Shown here piece by piece: positions 30,932 to 40,706 of a stretch of 64,000 nt of DNA (positions are counted from its first letter, which is position 1; every line of letters begins with the position of its first letter). This DNA comes from Paralithodes platypus (Eukaryota > Arthropoda > Malacostraca > Decapoda > Lithodidae). Made by a program: the position numbers and the translations under genes. The stretch lies in NCBI GenBank assembly GCA_032716605.1, contig CM064572.1:44598563-44662562 (forward strand), in the 5' to 3' direction. The notes beneath the pieces were generated by a model. The model was not told the origin of the DNA. It saw only the letters and a list, made by a program, of their open reading frames with translations, and did no database searches.

Positions 30932-31582
30932 TTATTCATTTACAAACGCAGTCAGTCGCGGGTTTGATGCGAGATATATGTCTAGGCGGAGTTTAAATGA
31001 ATCAACGGTGCTGCAGACTATAACGTCTCGGGGAAGCCCATTCCACAAATTGCCAACTCGATTGAAGAAGAAATTCTTAGATTCGTGTGAGTTAAAAGAT
31101 TTACCAATAATTTTGCAACCGTTTCCCCGCGTGTAATTAGATTGGTCGATAGTGAAGTACTTACTACAGTTCATATTGTCGATGCCTTTGATGATTTTGA
31201 ACACTTGAATTAAGTCACCTCTTAATCTGCGCTGGGTTAAAGGAAATAAATTTAATTCTCTAAGATGCTCTTCGTATGGTTTGTTCTTTAGGCTAGGTAT
31301 CATTTTGGTAACTCTACGTTGAACTCGTTCTAGCTTGTTTATGTCTTTTTGGTAATAAGGGTACCAGCATTGAACGCAGTATTCCAGAAGAGGGCGGACT
31401 AAGGAATTGTAAAGGGTTAGGATAACGTCTTTGGATTTATGGTCAAATGACCTGCCTATAAAGCCAATTATTTTGTTTGCCTTCTTAACAACTGAACATT
31501 GTTGACTCGGTTTTAGGTTACTCGATATTGTTACTCCCAGATCGGTTTCTCTGTTTACATTCTTAAGCTGAGTGCCATTCAT
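30932..31582 (-). CDS. CR1-like reverse transcriptase, C-terminal region
   Basis: 216 residues in frame with 31610-31993 across one TGA. Contains LGVTISSNLKPSQQC, SLVRPLLEYCVQCWYPYYQK, LERVQRRVTKMIP, LNLFPLTQRRLRGDLIQVFK and a C-terminal FFFNRVGNLWNGLP..FKLRLDIYLASNPR region, the classical CR1/L2 C-terminus. The stop at 30932-30934 is the natural end, as the plus-strand copy at 52.4 kb ends at the same codon. Apart from the TGA this stretch is intact, so the copy is fairly young. Confidence 0.88.
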   Translation of the reverse strand: MNGTQLKNVNRETDLGVTISSNLKPSQQCSVVKKANKIIGFIGRSFDHKSKDVILTLYNSLVRPLLEYCVQCWYPYYQKDINKLERVQRRVTKMIPSLKNKPYEEHLRELNLFPLTQRRLRGDLIQVFKIIKGIDNMNCSKYFTIDQSNYTRGNGCKIIGKSFNSHESKNFFFNRVGNLWNGLPRDVIVCSTVDSFKLRLDIYLASNPRLTAFVNE

Positions 31583-31609
31583 CGAATAGTTTGCTTTCTC
31601 ATTTAGGTA

Positions 31610-31993
31610 TCAGATATGTAGTACTTTACATTTATCCGCATTGAAACTCATTTGCCAAATTTGGGCCCCAGTTGACAATTTATCTAGATTGTGTTGCATA
31701 TCGTCAACTTGTTCTTTTGAGAGTACGCTATTTGCAATTTTTGTATCGTCAGCAAATTTTGAGATTGTACAGGTGAGAACCTCATCTATGTCGTTGATGT
31801 AAATTAGAAAGATAATTGGTCCTAGTACCGATCCCTGGGGTACCCCGCTACTTACATTGGTCCATTTAGATGCCTTACCGTTTATGACTACTCTTTGCTT
31901 TCTGTCGCTGAGCCAATTTTCTATCCATTTCAACACACCGTCTTGTATTCCGTGAGCTTTTAGTTTTAGCAGTAGACGTTTGTGGGGAAACAT
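31610..31993 (-). CDS. CR1-like reverse transcriptase, palm fragment
   Basis: 127 residues: LLLKLKAHGIQDGVLKWIEN, then SGVPQGSVLGPIIFLIYIND at 49-68 and [10 protein letters not shown] at 78-87 (catalytic Asp pair). The frame ends at TGA 31610-31612. The same frame continues at once into 30932-31582, and the paralogous copy B has GGA at the equivalent codon (near 47216), so this TGA is a point nonsense mutation. The truncated 5' end removes the first catalytic Asp. Confidence 0.88.
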   Translation of the reverse strand: MFPHKRLLLKLKAHGIQDGVLKWIENWLSDRKQRVVINGKASKWTNVSSGVPQGSVLGPIIFLIYINDIDEVLTCTISKFADDTKIANSVLSKEQVDDMQHNLDKLSTGAQIWQMSFNADKCKVLHI

Positions 31994-32044
31994 AAGAGAG
32001 AGAGAGAGAGATATTTACATAGATACACTGGCCACACAGACCTT

Positions 32045-32700
32045 ACGATCCAAACTATCGTCCAATTGCTCTTATCTCTTGTCTTTCTAAAGTTTTTGAA
32101 ACTATTCTTGCTTCCAAATTTCTTAAGCATTTCTCTTCTCATAATCTGCTCTCAGATCGCCAGTATGGCTTCCTTAAGGGTCGCTCTACTGGTGATCTTC
32201 TTTCATATCTTACTAACTCTTGGTCATCCTCCTTTCGGGACTTCGGTGAGACTTTTTCTATTGCACTAGACATAATATCGAAAGCCTTCGATAGAGTCTG
32301 GCATAAATCTTTAATTTCTAAACTACCCTCTTTCGGTTTCTATCCCTCCATCTGTGCCTTTGTCTCTAATTTCCTTTCCGGCCGTTCCATAGTCGCGGTT
32401 GTGGACGGCCATTGTTCACTTCCTCACCCTATAAACTCCGGTGTTCCTCAGGGCTCTGTCCTATCTCCTATTCTCTTTCTAATTTTTATAAATGATCTCC
32501 TTAACTGTACCTTAATTCCCATCCATTCATATGCAGAGCAGACGACTCAACCTTACACTACTCCATTAGTTTTTCAGGACGCCCCAGCCAGCAATCCCTC
32601 AACGACAAACGTAATGAAGCCATAGAACTCTTAAATTCTGATCTAAATACTATTTCCAATTGGGGCAGAGAAAACCTTGTCAACTTTAATGCTTCCAAAA
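32045..32700 (+). pseudogene. Jockey-group reverse transcriptase, fingers-palm, broken
   Basis: Across frames one can read the family blocks NYRPIALISCLSKVFE, SDRQYGFLKGRSTGD, ALDI.SKAFDRVWHKSLISK (with one extra Ile codon from a 3-base insertion at about 32273), INSGVPQGSVLSPILFLIFI and then the catalytic box, shifted because the DNA there reads TATGCAGAGCAGACGACTC. The other copy has TACGCAGACGCAGACGACTC. The catalytic box is therefore destroyed. Confidence 0.8.
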
Positions 32701-32879
32701 CCCAATTTCTCCATCTATCTACCCGTCAGGATCTCCCAGCGGACTATCCCTTATTCTTCAACAATACAAAAATCAACCCTTCATCTTCTCTCAATATTCT
32801 TGGTGTCTCTTTTTCTTCTGCTCTCATTTGGGAGGACCATATTACCAGTCTTGCTAAGGCAGCCTCCCAGAAGCTGGGT

Positions 32880-33380
32880 GTGCTCAACCGCCTTAGGGGG
32901 TTCTTTTCCCCTGCACAGCTTCTTGCTCTGTACAGGGGCATAGTGCGCCCTTGTATTGAATATTGTTCACATGTGTGGGGAGGTTCCTCTCACACCGCTC
33001 TCCTAGATAAAGTTGAAAGGAAGGCCTTTCGTATCATTAACTCCCGTCCACTCACCAACTCTCTGCAATCTCTCTCTCTCCGCCGCAATGTTGCATCTCT
33101 CTCGCTATTCTATCGCTACTATAATAATCAGTGTTCCTCAGAGCTATCCCAGTGCATGCCACCTCCTTTACGTAGGGCACGTGGTACCCGTCTTGCAACT
33201 CAATCCCACCCCTACTCTGTGCAACTCTCCAACCCAAGAGTGAAATGTTACTCTCAAACTTTCTTCTACTCAACAGCTGAGCTCTGGAACTTTCTCCCAG
33301 AATCAGTCTTTCCCTCTTCCTATGACTTAAATTGCTTCAAACTCCGTGTGTCCAGGCATTTTGGCTCGAACGCCCATTGA
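32880..33380 (+). CDS. Jockey-group LINE ORF2 C-terminal region
   Basis: 166-residue intact tail: LNRLRGFFSPAQLLALYRGI, RPCIEYCSHVWGGSSHTALL, LDKVERKAFRII, LSLRRNVASLSLFYRYYNNQ, then ELWNFLPESVFPSSYDLN and a final FKLRVSRHFGSNAH. It matches the same region of the LINE at 5543-5989 at many positions, so the two families share a recent ancestor. The ATG is internal. The stop at 33378-33380 is natural, followed by a short UTR whose last ~75 bases match the satellite unit at 40.7-41.95 kb. Confidence 0.85.
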   Translation: MLNRLRGFFSPAQLLALYRGIVRPCIEYCSHVWGGSSHTALLDKVERKAFRIINSRPLTNSLQSLSLRRNVASLSLFYRYYNNQCSSELSQCMPPPLRRARGTRLATQSHPYSVQLSNPRVKCYSQTFFYSTAELWNFLPESVFPSSYDLNCFKLRVSRHFGSNAH

Positions 33381-33554
33381 TTTTGACCATGTCACTCTTT
33401 CAACTATGGGGGAGGCACTCGCTATAGGCAGTTATGCCTTTTGCCTCCCTCAATCACATAGAAAAAAAAAAAAAAAAACCGAGGTGGTCAGAAATAAATT
33501 CTAGTAGAGATGGCATACCGGTACCCAATAGAAATGGAAAGTTGAAGGAAACGA

Positions 33555-33558
33555 TAGC

Positions 33559-33624
<66 letters not shown>

Positions 33625-33627
33625 AGA
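33555..33627. repeat. (GA)n microsatellite
   Basis: About 60 bases of pure GA. Confidence 0.95.
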
Positions 33628-33801
33628 GTTAGTGTGGTAAAAATCCTGGTGCGGGACAGCAACACTTTTTCAAACTTTTCATTTCAGTAATTAAAACGAG
33701 TTTCCAACCCAGTTGGTTTTCATTCTGGGCCGGTTATAGACAGTCGGAATTATATTGTTTATTCACGAACATCCAGCACACACCATTTTAAGCCCCCCCC
33801 C

Positions 33802-33930
33802 CCCTTAACCCTTTGAGTACCAGCGACGTGTGTTATTCTTTATTCTATCTATATTTAGACGATAGTATGCAGCTTAGGAAGGATCTGTGGTAGTTAAAAG
33901 GGTTGAGTGAAAGAAAGGAACATGTTATGG
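33802..33930. mobile_element. partial MITE of family F3
   Basis: TTAACCCTTTGAGTACCAGCGACG then TTTAGACGATAGTATGCAGC, GGAAGGATCTGTGGTAGT and GGGTTGAGTGAAAG match, in reverse orientation, the right half of the F3 copy at 34315-34524. The other half is missing. Confidence 0.65.
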
Positions 33931-34009
33931 GGCACAGATCTCTAAGGACCAACCTCGCTATGATATGTTCCTGAAAACAGTAATGTAATAATAATGTAGG
34001 TTTCTGATG

Positions 34010-34275
34010 GATAGAAAGTATGTTGAATTATGCTTTATGTATTTATGGATAGAAAGTATGTTGAATTATGCTTTATGTATTTATGGATAGAAAGTATGTT
34101 GAATTATGCTTTATGTATTTATGGATAGACAGTATGTTGAATTATGCTTTATGTATTTATGGATAGACAGTATGTTGAATTATGCTTTATGTATTTATGG
34201 ATAGAAAGTATGTTGAATTATGCTTTATGTATTTATGGATAGAAAGTATGTTGAATTATGCTTTATGTATTTATG
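34010..34275. repeat. 38-base tandem repeat, seven units
   Basis: Seven uninterrupted copies (starts 34010, 34048, 34086, 34124, 34162, 34200, 34238) of GATAGAAAGTATGTTGAATT plus ATGCTTTATGTATTTATG. Units 4 and 5 share one A-to-C change (GATAGACAG). Otherwise identical, so the expansion is recent. No spacers, so not a CRISPR. Confidence 0.97.
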
Positions 34276-34310
34276 AATGTTATACAACCGCATATTATCG
34301 GGCAAGTCTG

Positions 34311-34528
34311 TTAACCCTTTCAGTACCGGTTCCGTCCTTTTAACTTTTCCCTGACAACTTCTAGGCCATTTTATTCCGTTTAAAAAGGGCCTCCAGCAAT
34401 TAACAGGCTTCAAACACTTTCACTTAACCATTTGTACTACCACAGATCCTTCTTAAACTGCACAAAATCGTCTAAATAGAATAGCTAGAATAACATTAAA
34501 ATGACGTCGCTGGTACAGCCGGGGTTAA
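34311..34528. mobile_element. TTAA-flanked MITE, family F3
   Basis: TTAA at 34311-34314 and 34525-34528. The inner ends are CCCTTTCAGTACCGGT on the left and, inverted, CCCCGGCTGTACCAGCGACG on the right. Non-coding, 210 bases, with internal CACAAAATCGTCTAAATAG. TTAA target duplication is the signature of piggyBac-type elements. Relatives lie at 9522-9722, 33802-33930 and 50978-51189. Confidence 0.7.
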
Positions 34529-34903
34529 GAGGGTTTATTCTATGTTGTTGTCTATATTTGTTTACTAGTATATTATTTATGTTTAGTTAAATTAACTACC
34601 TAGACCTTTATCAAGCTTATAAAAACACCCGAAATACCCCCCTTTCGTGATAAATATGTACATTTTTGGTAGAAACATTTCCCGGCCGAAGGCTAATTCT
34701 TCCTAGATTACAGGCTCGTTATCGCTCGCCAGTAAAAAATGTCGACAACGAAATGGCACAAAAGGTCTGAACATTGACAGAAATTGGGCAAAATGTCTTA
34801 AAATCACCAACTAACGGGGTGAACGTCTGTATATCTCATAACTAATTGGGCGAAACATGAAGGAGAAGGGGTTCACAACAAAATAACAAATATTCCCCTT
34901 TAA
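34525..34903 (-). mobile_element. F1 repeat copy with TTAA at both ends
   Basis: Full-length F1 in minus orientation. TTAA 34525-34528 is shared with the F3 MITE on its left, and TTAA 34900-34903 is on the right. Contains GGCTCGTTATCGCTCGCC (core, one change) and the CATTTTT.GGTAGAAA region. This copy gives the clearest view of the family's ends. Confidence 0.8.
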
Positions 34904-35059
34904 GCCGGTATAACACGAGTGCTTTTATAGTCAACATCCGACGATCAAAAATTGTCTAATAACATTATTGGCATATTTTGCACTGGTATCGGGAGGTAGT
35001 CTCATGCTGGATGCATTTAGGTGGTGGTGGTAATGGTGTTCAAACAAATAAAGCTGGAA

Positions 35060-35385
35060 AATTACACCACCATCACTATCACCAATATCATCATCATTAT
35101 CATCATCATCACTGCCACCACTACCACCATCATTACCACTATCATCATTACCAGCATCATCATCATCACTACCACCACTACCACCATCATTACCAGCATC
35201 ATCATCATCACTACCACCACCACCATCATTACCATTATCATCATCATCATCATTATCACCATCACTACCACCACCACCACCGTCATTACCAGCATCATCA
35301 TTATCATCATCATCATCATAATTATCATCATTATCACCATCACTACCACCACCACCATCATTACCATCACCACAGGGTGTCACAC
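35060..35385. repeat. imperfect (CAY)n / (ATC)n array 1
   Basis: Triplet array with sub-blocks such as CATCATTACCAGCATCATCA repeating at 30-70 base intervals. Read in different frames it gives His-, Thr/Ile- or (minus) Asp/Gly- and Met/Val-rich peptides, none with protein-like conservation. Confidence 0.93.
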
Positions 35386-35556
35386 CGGAGCAACTATAAT
35401 TAAAGACTGGGATGAACATGAGAAGGAATACAAGAAACTTAATGTGAAATAGTATGGATTCGGAAAATGTATCAACTTCCAAACATTTAATTGGAACTTT
35501 AAACCATAATTAAATCTTTATATATACAATAATAAAGTCTAAAAATAATGGACACC

Positions 35557-37300
35557 CTGCATTACCATCATCATCACCATACCACTACCATCACCACCAC
35601 CACTACCACCACCATCACCATCATCACTATACCACCACCATCATCATCACCATACCACTACCATCACCACCACCACTACCACCACCACCATCACCATCAT
35701 CACTATACCACCACCATCATCACCATACCACTACCATCACCACCACCACTACCACCACCACCATCACCATCATCACTATACCACCACCATCATCATCACC
35801 ATACCACTACCATCACCACCACTACCCACCACCATCACCATCATCACCATACCACCACCACCATCATCATCACCATACCACTACCATCACCACCACTACC
35901 ACCACCACCATCACCATCATCACTATACCACCACCATCATCATCACCATACCACTACCATCACCACCACCACCACCACCACCATCACCATCATCACTATA
36001 CCACCACCATCATCATCACCATACCACTACCATCACCACCACCACTACCACCACCACCATCACCATCATCACTATACCACCACCATCATCATCACCATAC
36101 CACTACCATCACCACCACCATACCACCACCACCATCATCATCACCATACCCCCACCACCATCATCATAATCACCATACCACTACCATCACCACCACCCCT
36201 ACCACCACCACCACCACCACCACCATCATCACTATACCACCACCACCACCATCATCATCACCATACCACTACCATCACCACCACTACCACTACCACCATC
36301 ACCATCACTATACCACCACCATTACCATCATCACCATTACCACCATCATCATCACCATTACCACCACCACCATCACCATCATCACTATACCACCACCATC
36401 ATCAATACTATACCACTACCATCACCACCACCCATTCCATCACCATCATCACTATCCCACCACCATCATCATCACCATACCACTACCATCACCACCACCA
36501 CTACCACCACCACCATCACCATCATCACTATACCACCACCATCATCATCACCATACCACTACCATCACCACCACCACTACCACCACCACCATCACCATCA
36601 CTATACCACCACCATCATCATCACCATACCACTACCATCACCACCACTACCACACCACCATCACCATCATCACTATACCACCACCATCATCATCACCCTA
36701 TACCATCACACCACCACTACCACCACCACCATCACCATCACATATCACCACCACCATCATCACCATACCACTACCACCACCACCACCCCTAACACCACCA
36801 CCACCATCACCATCACTATACCACCACCAACATCATCACCACACCACTACTATCACCACCACTACCACCACCACCATCACCATCATCACTATACCACCAC
36901 CATCATCATCACCATACCACTACCATCACCACCACCACTACCATCACCATCATCACTATACCACCACCACCACCATCACCATAACCATCACCACCACACC
37001 TACCACCACCACCACCACCATCATCACTAAACACCACCAATCAACCCTACCACTACCATCACCACCAGACCACCACCACCCATACCATCACCACCACCAT
37101 CATCACCACCACCACCATCATCACTATACCACCACCACCACCATCATCATCACCATACCACTACCATCACCACCACCCCTACCACCACCACCACCATACC
37201 ACCACCACCACCACCACCACCATCACCATCATCACTATACCACCACCACCACCACCACCATCATCATCATCACCATACCACCACCACCACCTATTTGAAG
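35557..37300. repeat. imperfect (CAY)n array 2 with ~75-base higher-order unit
   Basis: About 1.74 kb of CAC/CAT/TAC triplets. A higher-order unit marked by CCATACCACTACCATCACC recurs roughly every 70-80 bases (for example near 35578, 35651, 35725, 35801). The 414-residue His/Pro/Thr frame over it (35548-36792) stays open only because TAA/TAG/TGA cannot arise from these triplets in that frame. Confidence 0.95.
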
Positions 37301-37377
37301 AGTTGACCTCATAAGCTGCCAGACTAGTGTTAAGGATAAATGTTGAGGGAAAAAGCGCTCGTGTGATACCGGCTTTA

Positions 37378-37715
37378 AATTAAAGTTTTGAGATTTTAAG
37401 ACGTTCGGCCCATAAATTTGACGATTTTAACACTTTTCGACTCATTTCGATGTAAATTTTAAGACCTTTCGTGCCATTTAGGTGTCGATTTTCCCCTGGC
37501 GAGCGATAGCAAGTCTGTAATTTTAAGAGGAACCGACCTTCGACCGTGACATTTTTCTGCCGAAAAAATGTACACCTTGAAGGGGGTGTTTATTAAGGGG
37601 GTGTTTATAGGGGGTGTTTATTAAGCTTGATGGAGATCTAGCGAGGACACTAAACATTATATGAACAACTGAATAAATAGACCAACAAAAACAGCCACTA
37701 TCCCCTTAACGGTGG
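37378..37715 (+). mobile_element. F1 repeat copy
   Basis: Plus orientation, lacking its first ~60 bases. Contains CTGGCGAGCGATAGCAAG, GGAACCGACCTTCGACC and TTTAAGCTTGATGGAGATCT-like ends with an extra GGGGGTGTTTATTAAG duplication, ending ATCCCCTTAA. Confidence 0.8.
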
Positions 37716-37744
37716 TAGATTGCAAATTGAAACTCCTATTATCT

Positions 37745-38045
37745 GGACCGCATGCACTTTCTCCCTCGTGTTTAGCCCCATTAGTTTTGACATGTTAACG
37801 ATTTCAACACCTTTTGCCCCATTTAGATGTCAATTTTAAGACCTTTCGTGCCATTTAGGTGTCGATATTTTTCTGGAGAGCGATAGCGAGCCTGTAATTT
37901 TAACAGGCCTGTACACATTTATCTTGAAGGGGGTTGGGGGGGTCTAGGGATATTTGTTTAAGCTTGACGGATGTCTGGCGAGGAAACTAAAAATGATATG
38001 AATGTTGGTGGATAGTAACTCTGGGCCGTGTTGTGCAAATTGAAA
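37745..38045 (+). mobile_element. F1 repeat copy
   Basis: Plus orientation, follows the previous copy. The blocks TTTAGCCCCATTAGTTTTGA, TTTAGGTGTCGATATTTTTC, GAGCGATAGCGAGCCTG and TTTAAGCTTGACGGATGTC are clear. The GC hairpin is deleted. Confidence 0.78.
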
Positions 38046-38519
38046 CTCCTATTTTTGCCTCTGGATTTGTATGTGGGTAGAGAGAGAGAGAGAGAGAGAG
38101 TGTGAGTGAGAGTAAGTTAGAATTGGAGTTAAAAGTGGGGAGAGTGGGATATTGAAATGCCAAAAGGGTGTTCTGCAGATATTGGGAATAATTTTAAGTC
38201 TTATTTTCGTGCTTAAAGCCAAGAAACAATTGCTATTAACACGCAGTGTACTATTATGTTGCATTATATATCAGACAAATAATCACCCATTCGTTACTTG
38301 ATAGCTTAGGAATAATCAACTTAATTTATACGGTCTATAGTTTACGGCAATAAATTCATTTATGTACAATGACTAATACCGGTACGATAAATGTTTAGTA
38401 CAAAATGAAGTTCTGAACACTATATATATTTATAAGTGAAATTAATGGAATTATTTCAATTTTCAAGACTATATAGATGGTTTCAATTAACAATTTTTTT
38501 ATTTTTTCTATATTCCAAC
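38046..38519. other. spacer with short (GA)n
   Basis: (GA)n at 38078-38102. Nothing else recognised. Confidence 0.5.
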
Positions 38520-38786
38520 TTACTCCCTCTCGGGCATAGGCTGAGAGCCTGTACATTCAACGATGGAGCCTGTTAGGTCTCGTTCCAGTCTAGGGAGTGA
38601 GACATGTGAATCCTTTAGAGCTGCAACCAGCCTTTGCCATCTTGCCTTCGCAAGATGCACGGCGCTTGGTTGCCCACTCACAGCTCGAAGCAGCCCCATC
38701 TCTGGAGCTGCCTTGCCTTCGTGCTTCACTGTCTTATCTACTAGACTCTCACTCTCGGAACGCCGCCTATTGAGCAATGAACTCAC
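38520..38786 (-). CDS. hypothetical 88-residue frame, unrecognised
   Basis: A minus-strand frame with unbiased composition and Arg/Ser/Leu-rich helices (AKARWQRLVAALKDSHVSLP near residues 46-65). It has no domain I recognise and no paralogue in the window. It begins at an ATG and ends at a TGA. It could be a fragment of an unrecognised transposon protein or chance. Weakly supported. Confidence 0.15.
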   Translation of the reverse strand: MSSLLNRRRSESESLVDKTVKHEGKAAPEMGLLRAVSGQPSAVHLAKARWQRLVAALKDSHVSLPRLERDLTGSIVECTGSQPMPERE

Positions 38787-38835
38787 TAGGCATTGTCACC
38801 CTATAGCATATTTTGAATATGAGAATGTTCATTCT

Positions 38836-39551
38836 ATCTATCTATTTATCTATCTATATGCTCAGGCCCAATCCCCATTTTGGGGGTAGCCGACTCAAGA
38901 CAGAGCAAGAACAGGGAAAACACAAAAACAACATAAACCAAAAAATAAACACAGATAAAAAACACAAACTCACGCACATCCAGGTCACCCAGGAGAAGAC
39001 CCAGAGACCAGGGTTACCAAGGTCGCTCCAGCACTCCCCCGGCCCCTGACCACCCGGAGAGGTTCCGATCTCGGCAGGCAGACATGCAGCGGAGCCAAAG
39101 CCACAAGCCCTCCCACCACACTTCCAGGCACACCCTTCATATTAATCGTCCCCCCGGGCCAGGCGCCTGATGGACTATTATCTAGTCGAACTTGCGCCCG
39201 ACCCCTTACTCCAAATGACCACGTGTTCACTCAACTATTCACAAGCATTCTCCATTCACTCCTGTCCACCACCACTTCCCCTGCCTGATCTATAGTCATT
39301 CCTCTATCATCCAAAGCCTTTCTTACACAGTCTCTCCATCTCAATGGGGTCTTCCTGCCCTTCTATCTCCCCTTGTACCTGACTCACATATTCTCTTTGT
39401 AAGCCTTTCATCTCCCATTCGTTCAACATGACCATACCAGCTCAGCACCCTTCTGTCCACTCTGGCTGACAAATGTTCCTGCTGCCCCACTCTCCTACGT
39501 ATCTCTTCATTCCTCAATCTGTCTCTACGAGTAACTCCACACATATTCATA
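38836..39551 (-). pseudogene. second RTE-like family, 3' remnant with GATA tail
   Basis: CTAT repeats at about 38836-38862 on plus (GATA tail) start a minus-strand remnant. The frame 39341-39550 reads CGVTRRDRLRNEEIRRR, LSWYGHVERMGDERLTKR and GDRRAGRPH, the C-terminal block of RTE-like LINEs, clearly related to but different from 21875-23197. The stretch 38863-39340 is its degraded C-terminus and 3' UTR. At 39551 it is cut by a SINE. Confidence 0.75.
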
Positions 39552-39745
39552 CAGTGCTATTTTATCAGGGAACAATGAGGGTTTTTTTGGGGTGGCGTTT
39601 CGGTGGGCTTTGTGGTAATGCACTAATACTTGGTACAGCACAAATTCCATCCCAGTAATATCTTCCCATTGATACATCGGGATTCGAACCCTGGACCATT
39701 GGATTACCAGTCCAGTGGGCCACCACTCCACCACACCTCCCCTGT
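39552..39745 (-). mobile_element. tRNA-derived SINE
   Basis: Reverse complement: GGTGGAGTGGTGGCCCACTGG (A-box region), an anticodon-like arm with loop CTGGTAA, then GGTCCAGGGTTCGAATCCCG (B box). A ~100-base tRNA-unrelated body follows, ending near AAAAACCCTCATTGTTCC. A Pol III internal promoter is therefore present. It lies at the edge of the RTE remnant. The anticodon-like triplet GGT suggests a threonine-type ancestor, but arms are imperfect. Confidence 0.65.
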
Positions 39746-40295
39746 GACATCCTATTCATTGTAGCCTATTCCGGCAACTATTAGAAGTTTTTTTTTTCAC
39801 CTTTAGAAGGATGTCTACCCGTTACAAGATTACAGAACATCTGTAATTTTTAGTTACCATATAGCCTTCCTAAGCTCCCTGAAATAATCTAAATGCATCT
39901 GAAATATAAACAAAGAGACGTCGACGGTACCGTACTGTATAAATCAAACTTCTAGGAATCAAAGGGGTACTGAACACCTTACACCCACAGACCATTCCAA
40001 AACTGAATTAAATTGCTTAATGCTAGCCAGAATACAATTTAAAAAGCCATCATCGTATACACTATAGTCCGTTCATTTTTGGTTGGGCAGAAATCGAAAC
40101 CTCTAACCTCTGTAACTAAAAAAGGGCTACAGCAAATGAGCTGTCAATATATTCACATATTCCCTAGCCAAGTCTTCCTAATTGGTAGAAATATTAGCTC
40201 AATTACTCTAGTCCTTTATTTATTTATGAGAGGTTAGGGGTTACGATTTATGCCCAACCTAGAATGAACGGACTATAGTGAAGGGGTTTATAACA
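39746..40295. other. unassigned spacer
   Basis: A possible degenerate F3-like stretch (AAGGATGTCTACCC, TAATCTAAATGC, GAGACGTCGACGGTACCG) lies at about 39805-39935. CTATAGTCCGTTCATTTTTG near 40066 and its inverse GAATGAACGGACTATAGT near 40262 bracket ~200 bases, suggesting a small TIR element at about 40064-40280. Confidence 0.5.
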
Positions 40296-40560
40296 GAGTT
40301 GTTGGAATGGAAACAAACCGTTCCTGAGTAATGGCTTCCTAAACACAATACAGAAACATAACACTCAAACCGGATGGGAATAGGGAAAGAAGGAAGGAGA
40401 GAGAGAGAGAGAGAGAGATAGAGAGATAACAGAGTCGCTGGAATGTAAGCAAACCGCTCCTGAGTAATGGCTTAATAAACACAATAAAGAAACATAACAG
40501 TCAAACTTGATGGGAATAGGGTCTAGCTCAGAGGGAAGGAAAGAAGGAGAGAGAGAGAGA
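40296..40560. repeat. ~136-base tandem duplication with (GA)n
   Basis: CTCCTGAGTAATGGCTT..TAAACACAATA..GAAACATAACA..TCAAAC..GATGGGAATAGGG occurs at about 40320-40390 and 40455-40522, each preceded by GGAATGxAAxCAAACCG and followed by (GA)n. Confidence 0.85.
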
Positions 40561-40706
40561 GAGTGAGAGTGAGACAGGCCCCTTTCAGACAATAGATCAC
40601 GTCAGAAGTATAAAACAAGGGCTGTATATCATGTACAGGGAAGATGGCTGCCGAGAGAGAGAGAAGCTGTGTGTGTGTGTGTGTACGAATGAGCGTATAT
40701 ATTTTT

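Larger units (their letters stand above)
30705..31993 (-). mobile_element. CR1-like LINE, 5'-truncated copy A
   Basis: Minus-strand copy holding the reverse transcriptase palm to C-terminus (31993-30932), a 3' UTR (30931-30745) and a terminal run of three decamers (GTACAAAGGA on plus, about 30709-30741). Non-poly(A) 3' short tandem repeats are a hallmark of CR1-group elements. It is 5'-truncated at 31993 next to (GA)n. The same family occurs at 45790-49680, 52378-52665 (plus) and 27541-27690. Confidence 0.88.
32045..33478 (+). mobile_element. Jockey-group LINE, 5'-truncated copy with poly(A) tail
   Basis: Plus-strand copy of the family also at 54840-56262. It starts inside the reverse transcriptase (NYRPIALISCLSKVFETIL region) about 50 bases after the truncated 5' end of the CR1-like copy, so two truncated LINEs lie head to head around a (GA)n. 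Coding parts are broken by frameshifts at about 32040-32270, 32534 and 32870. The 3' UTR (33381-33462) is followed by A16 (33463-33478). Confidence 0.87.
34903..37374. mobile_element. TIR element with TTA target duplication carrying a CAY array
   Basis: Left end AGCCGGTATAACACGAGTGC TTTT..TCAACAT (34903-34939) and the inverse of the right end, AGCCGGTATCACACGAGCGC TTTTT..TCAACAT (37374-37338), are ~40-base terminal inverted repeats. TTA flanks both (34900-34902, 37375-37377). Three-base TTA/TAA duplications are typical of PIF/Harbinger-type elements. Inside there is no transposase, only two arrays of CAC/CAT/ATC triplets (35060-35385, 35557-37300) and ~170 bases of ordinary sequence between. 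Non-autonomous. Confidence 0.75.

Noticed and set aside
34010..34275. CRISPR-like regular repeats
   Set aside because: Contiguous tandem units with no spacers, in a eukaryotic repeat-rich context; the same applies to 56793-56904 and 40707-41950.
35548..36792. 414-residue His/Pro/Thr-rich frame
   Set aside because: Product of CAC/CAT triplets that cannot form stops in this frame; no start context or conserved ends.
38520..38786. Host gene exon candidate
   Set aside because: No splice-compatible neighbours or recognisable domain; kept only as a low-confidence frame.
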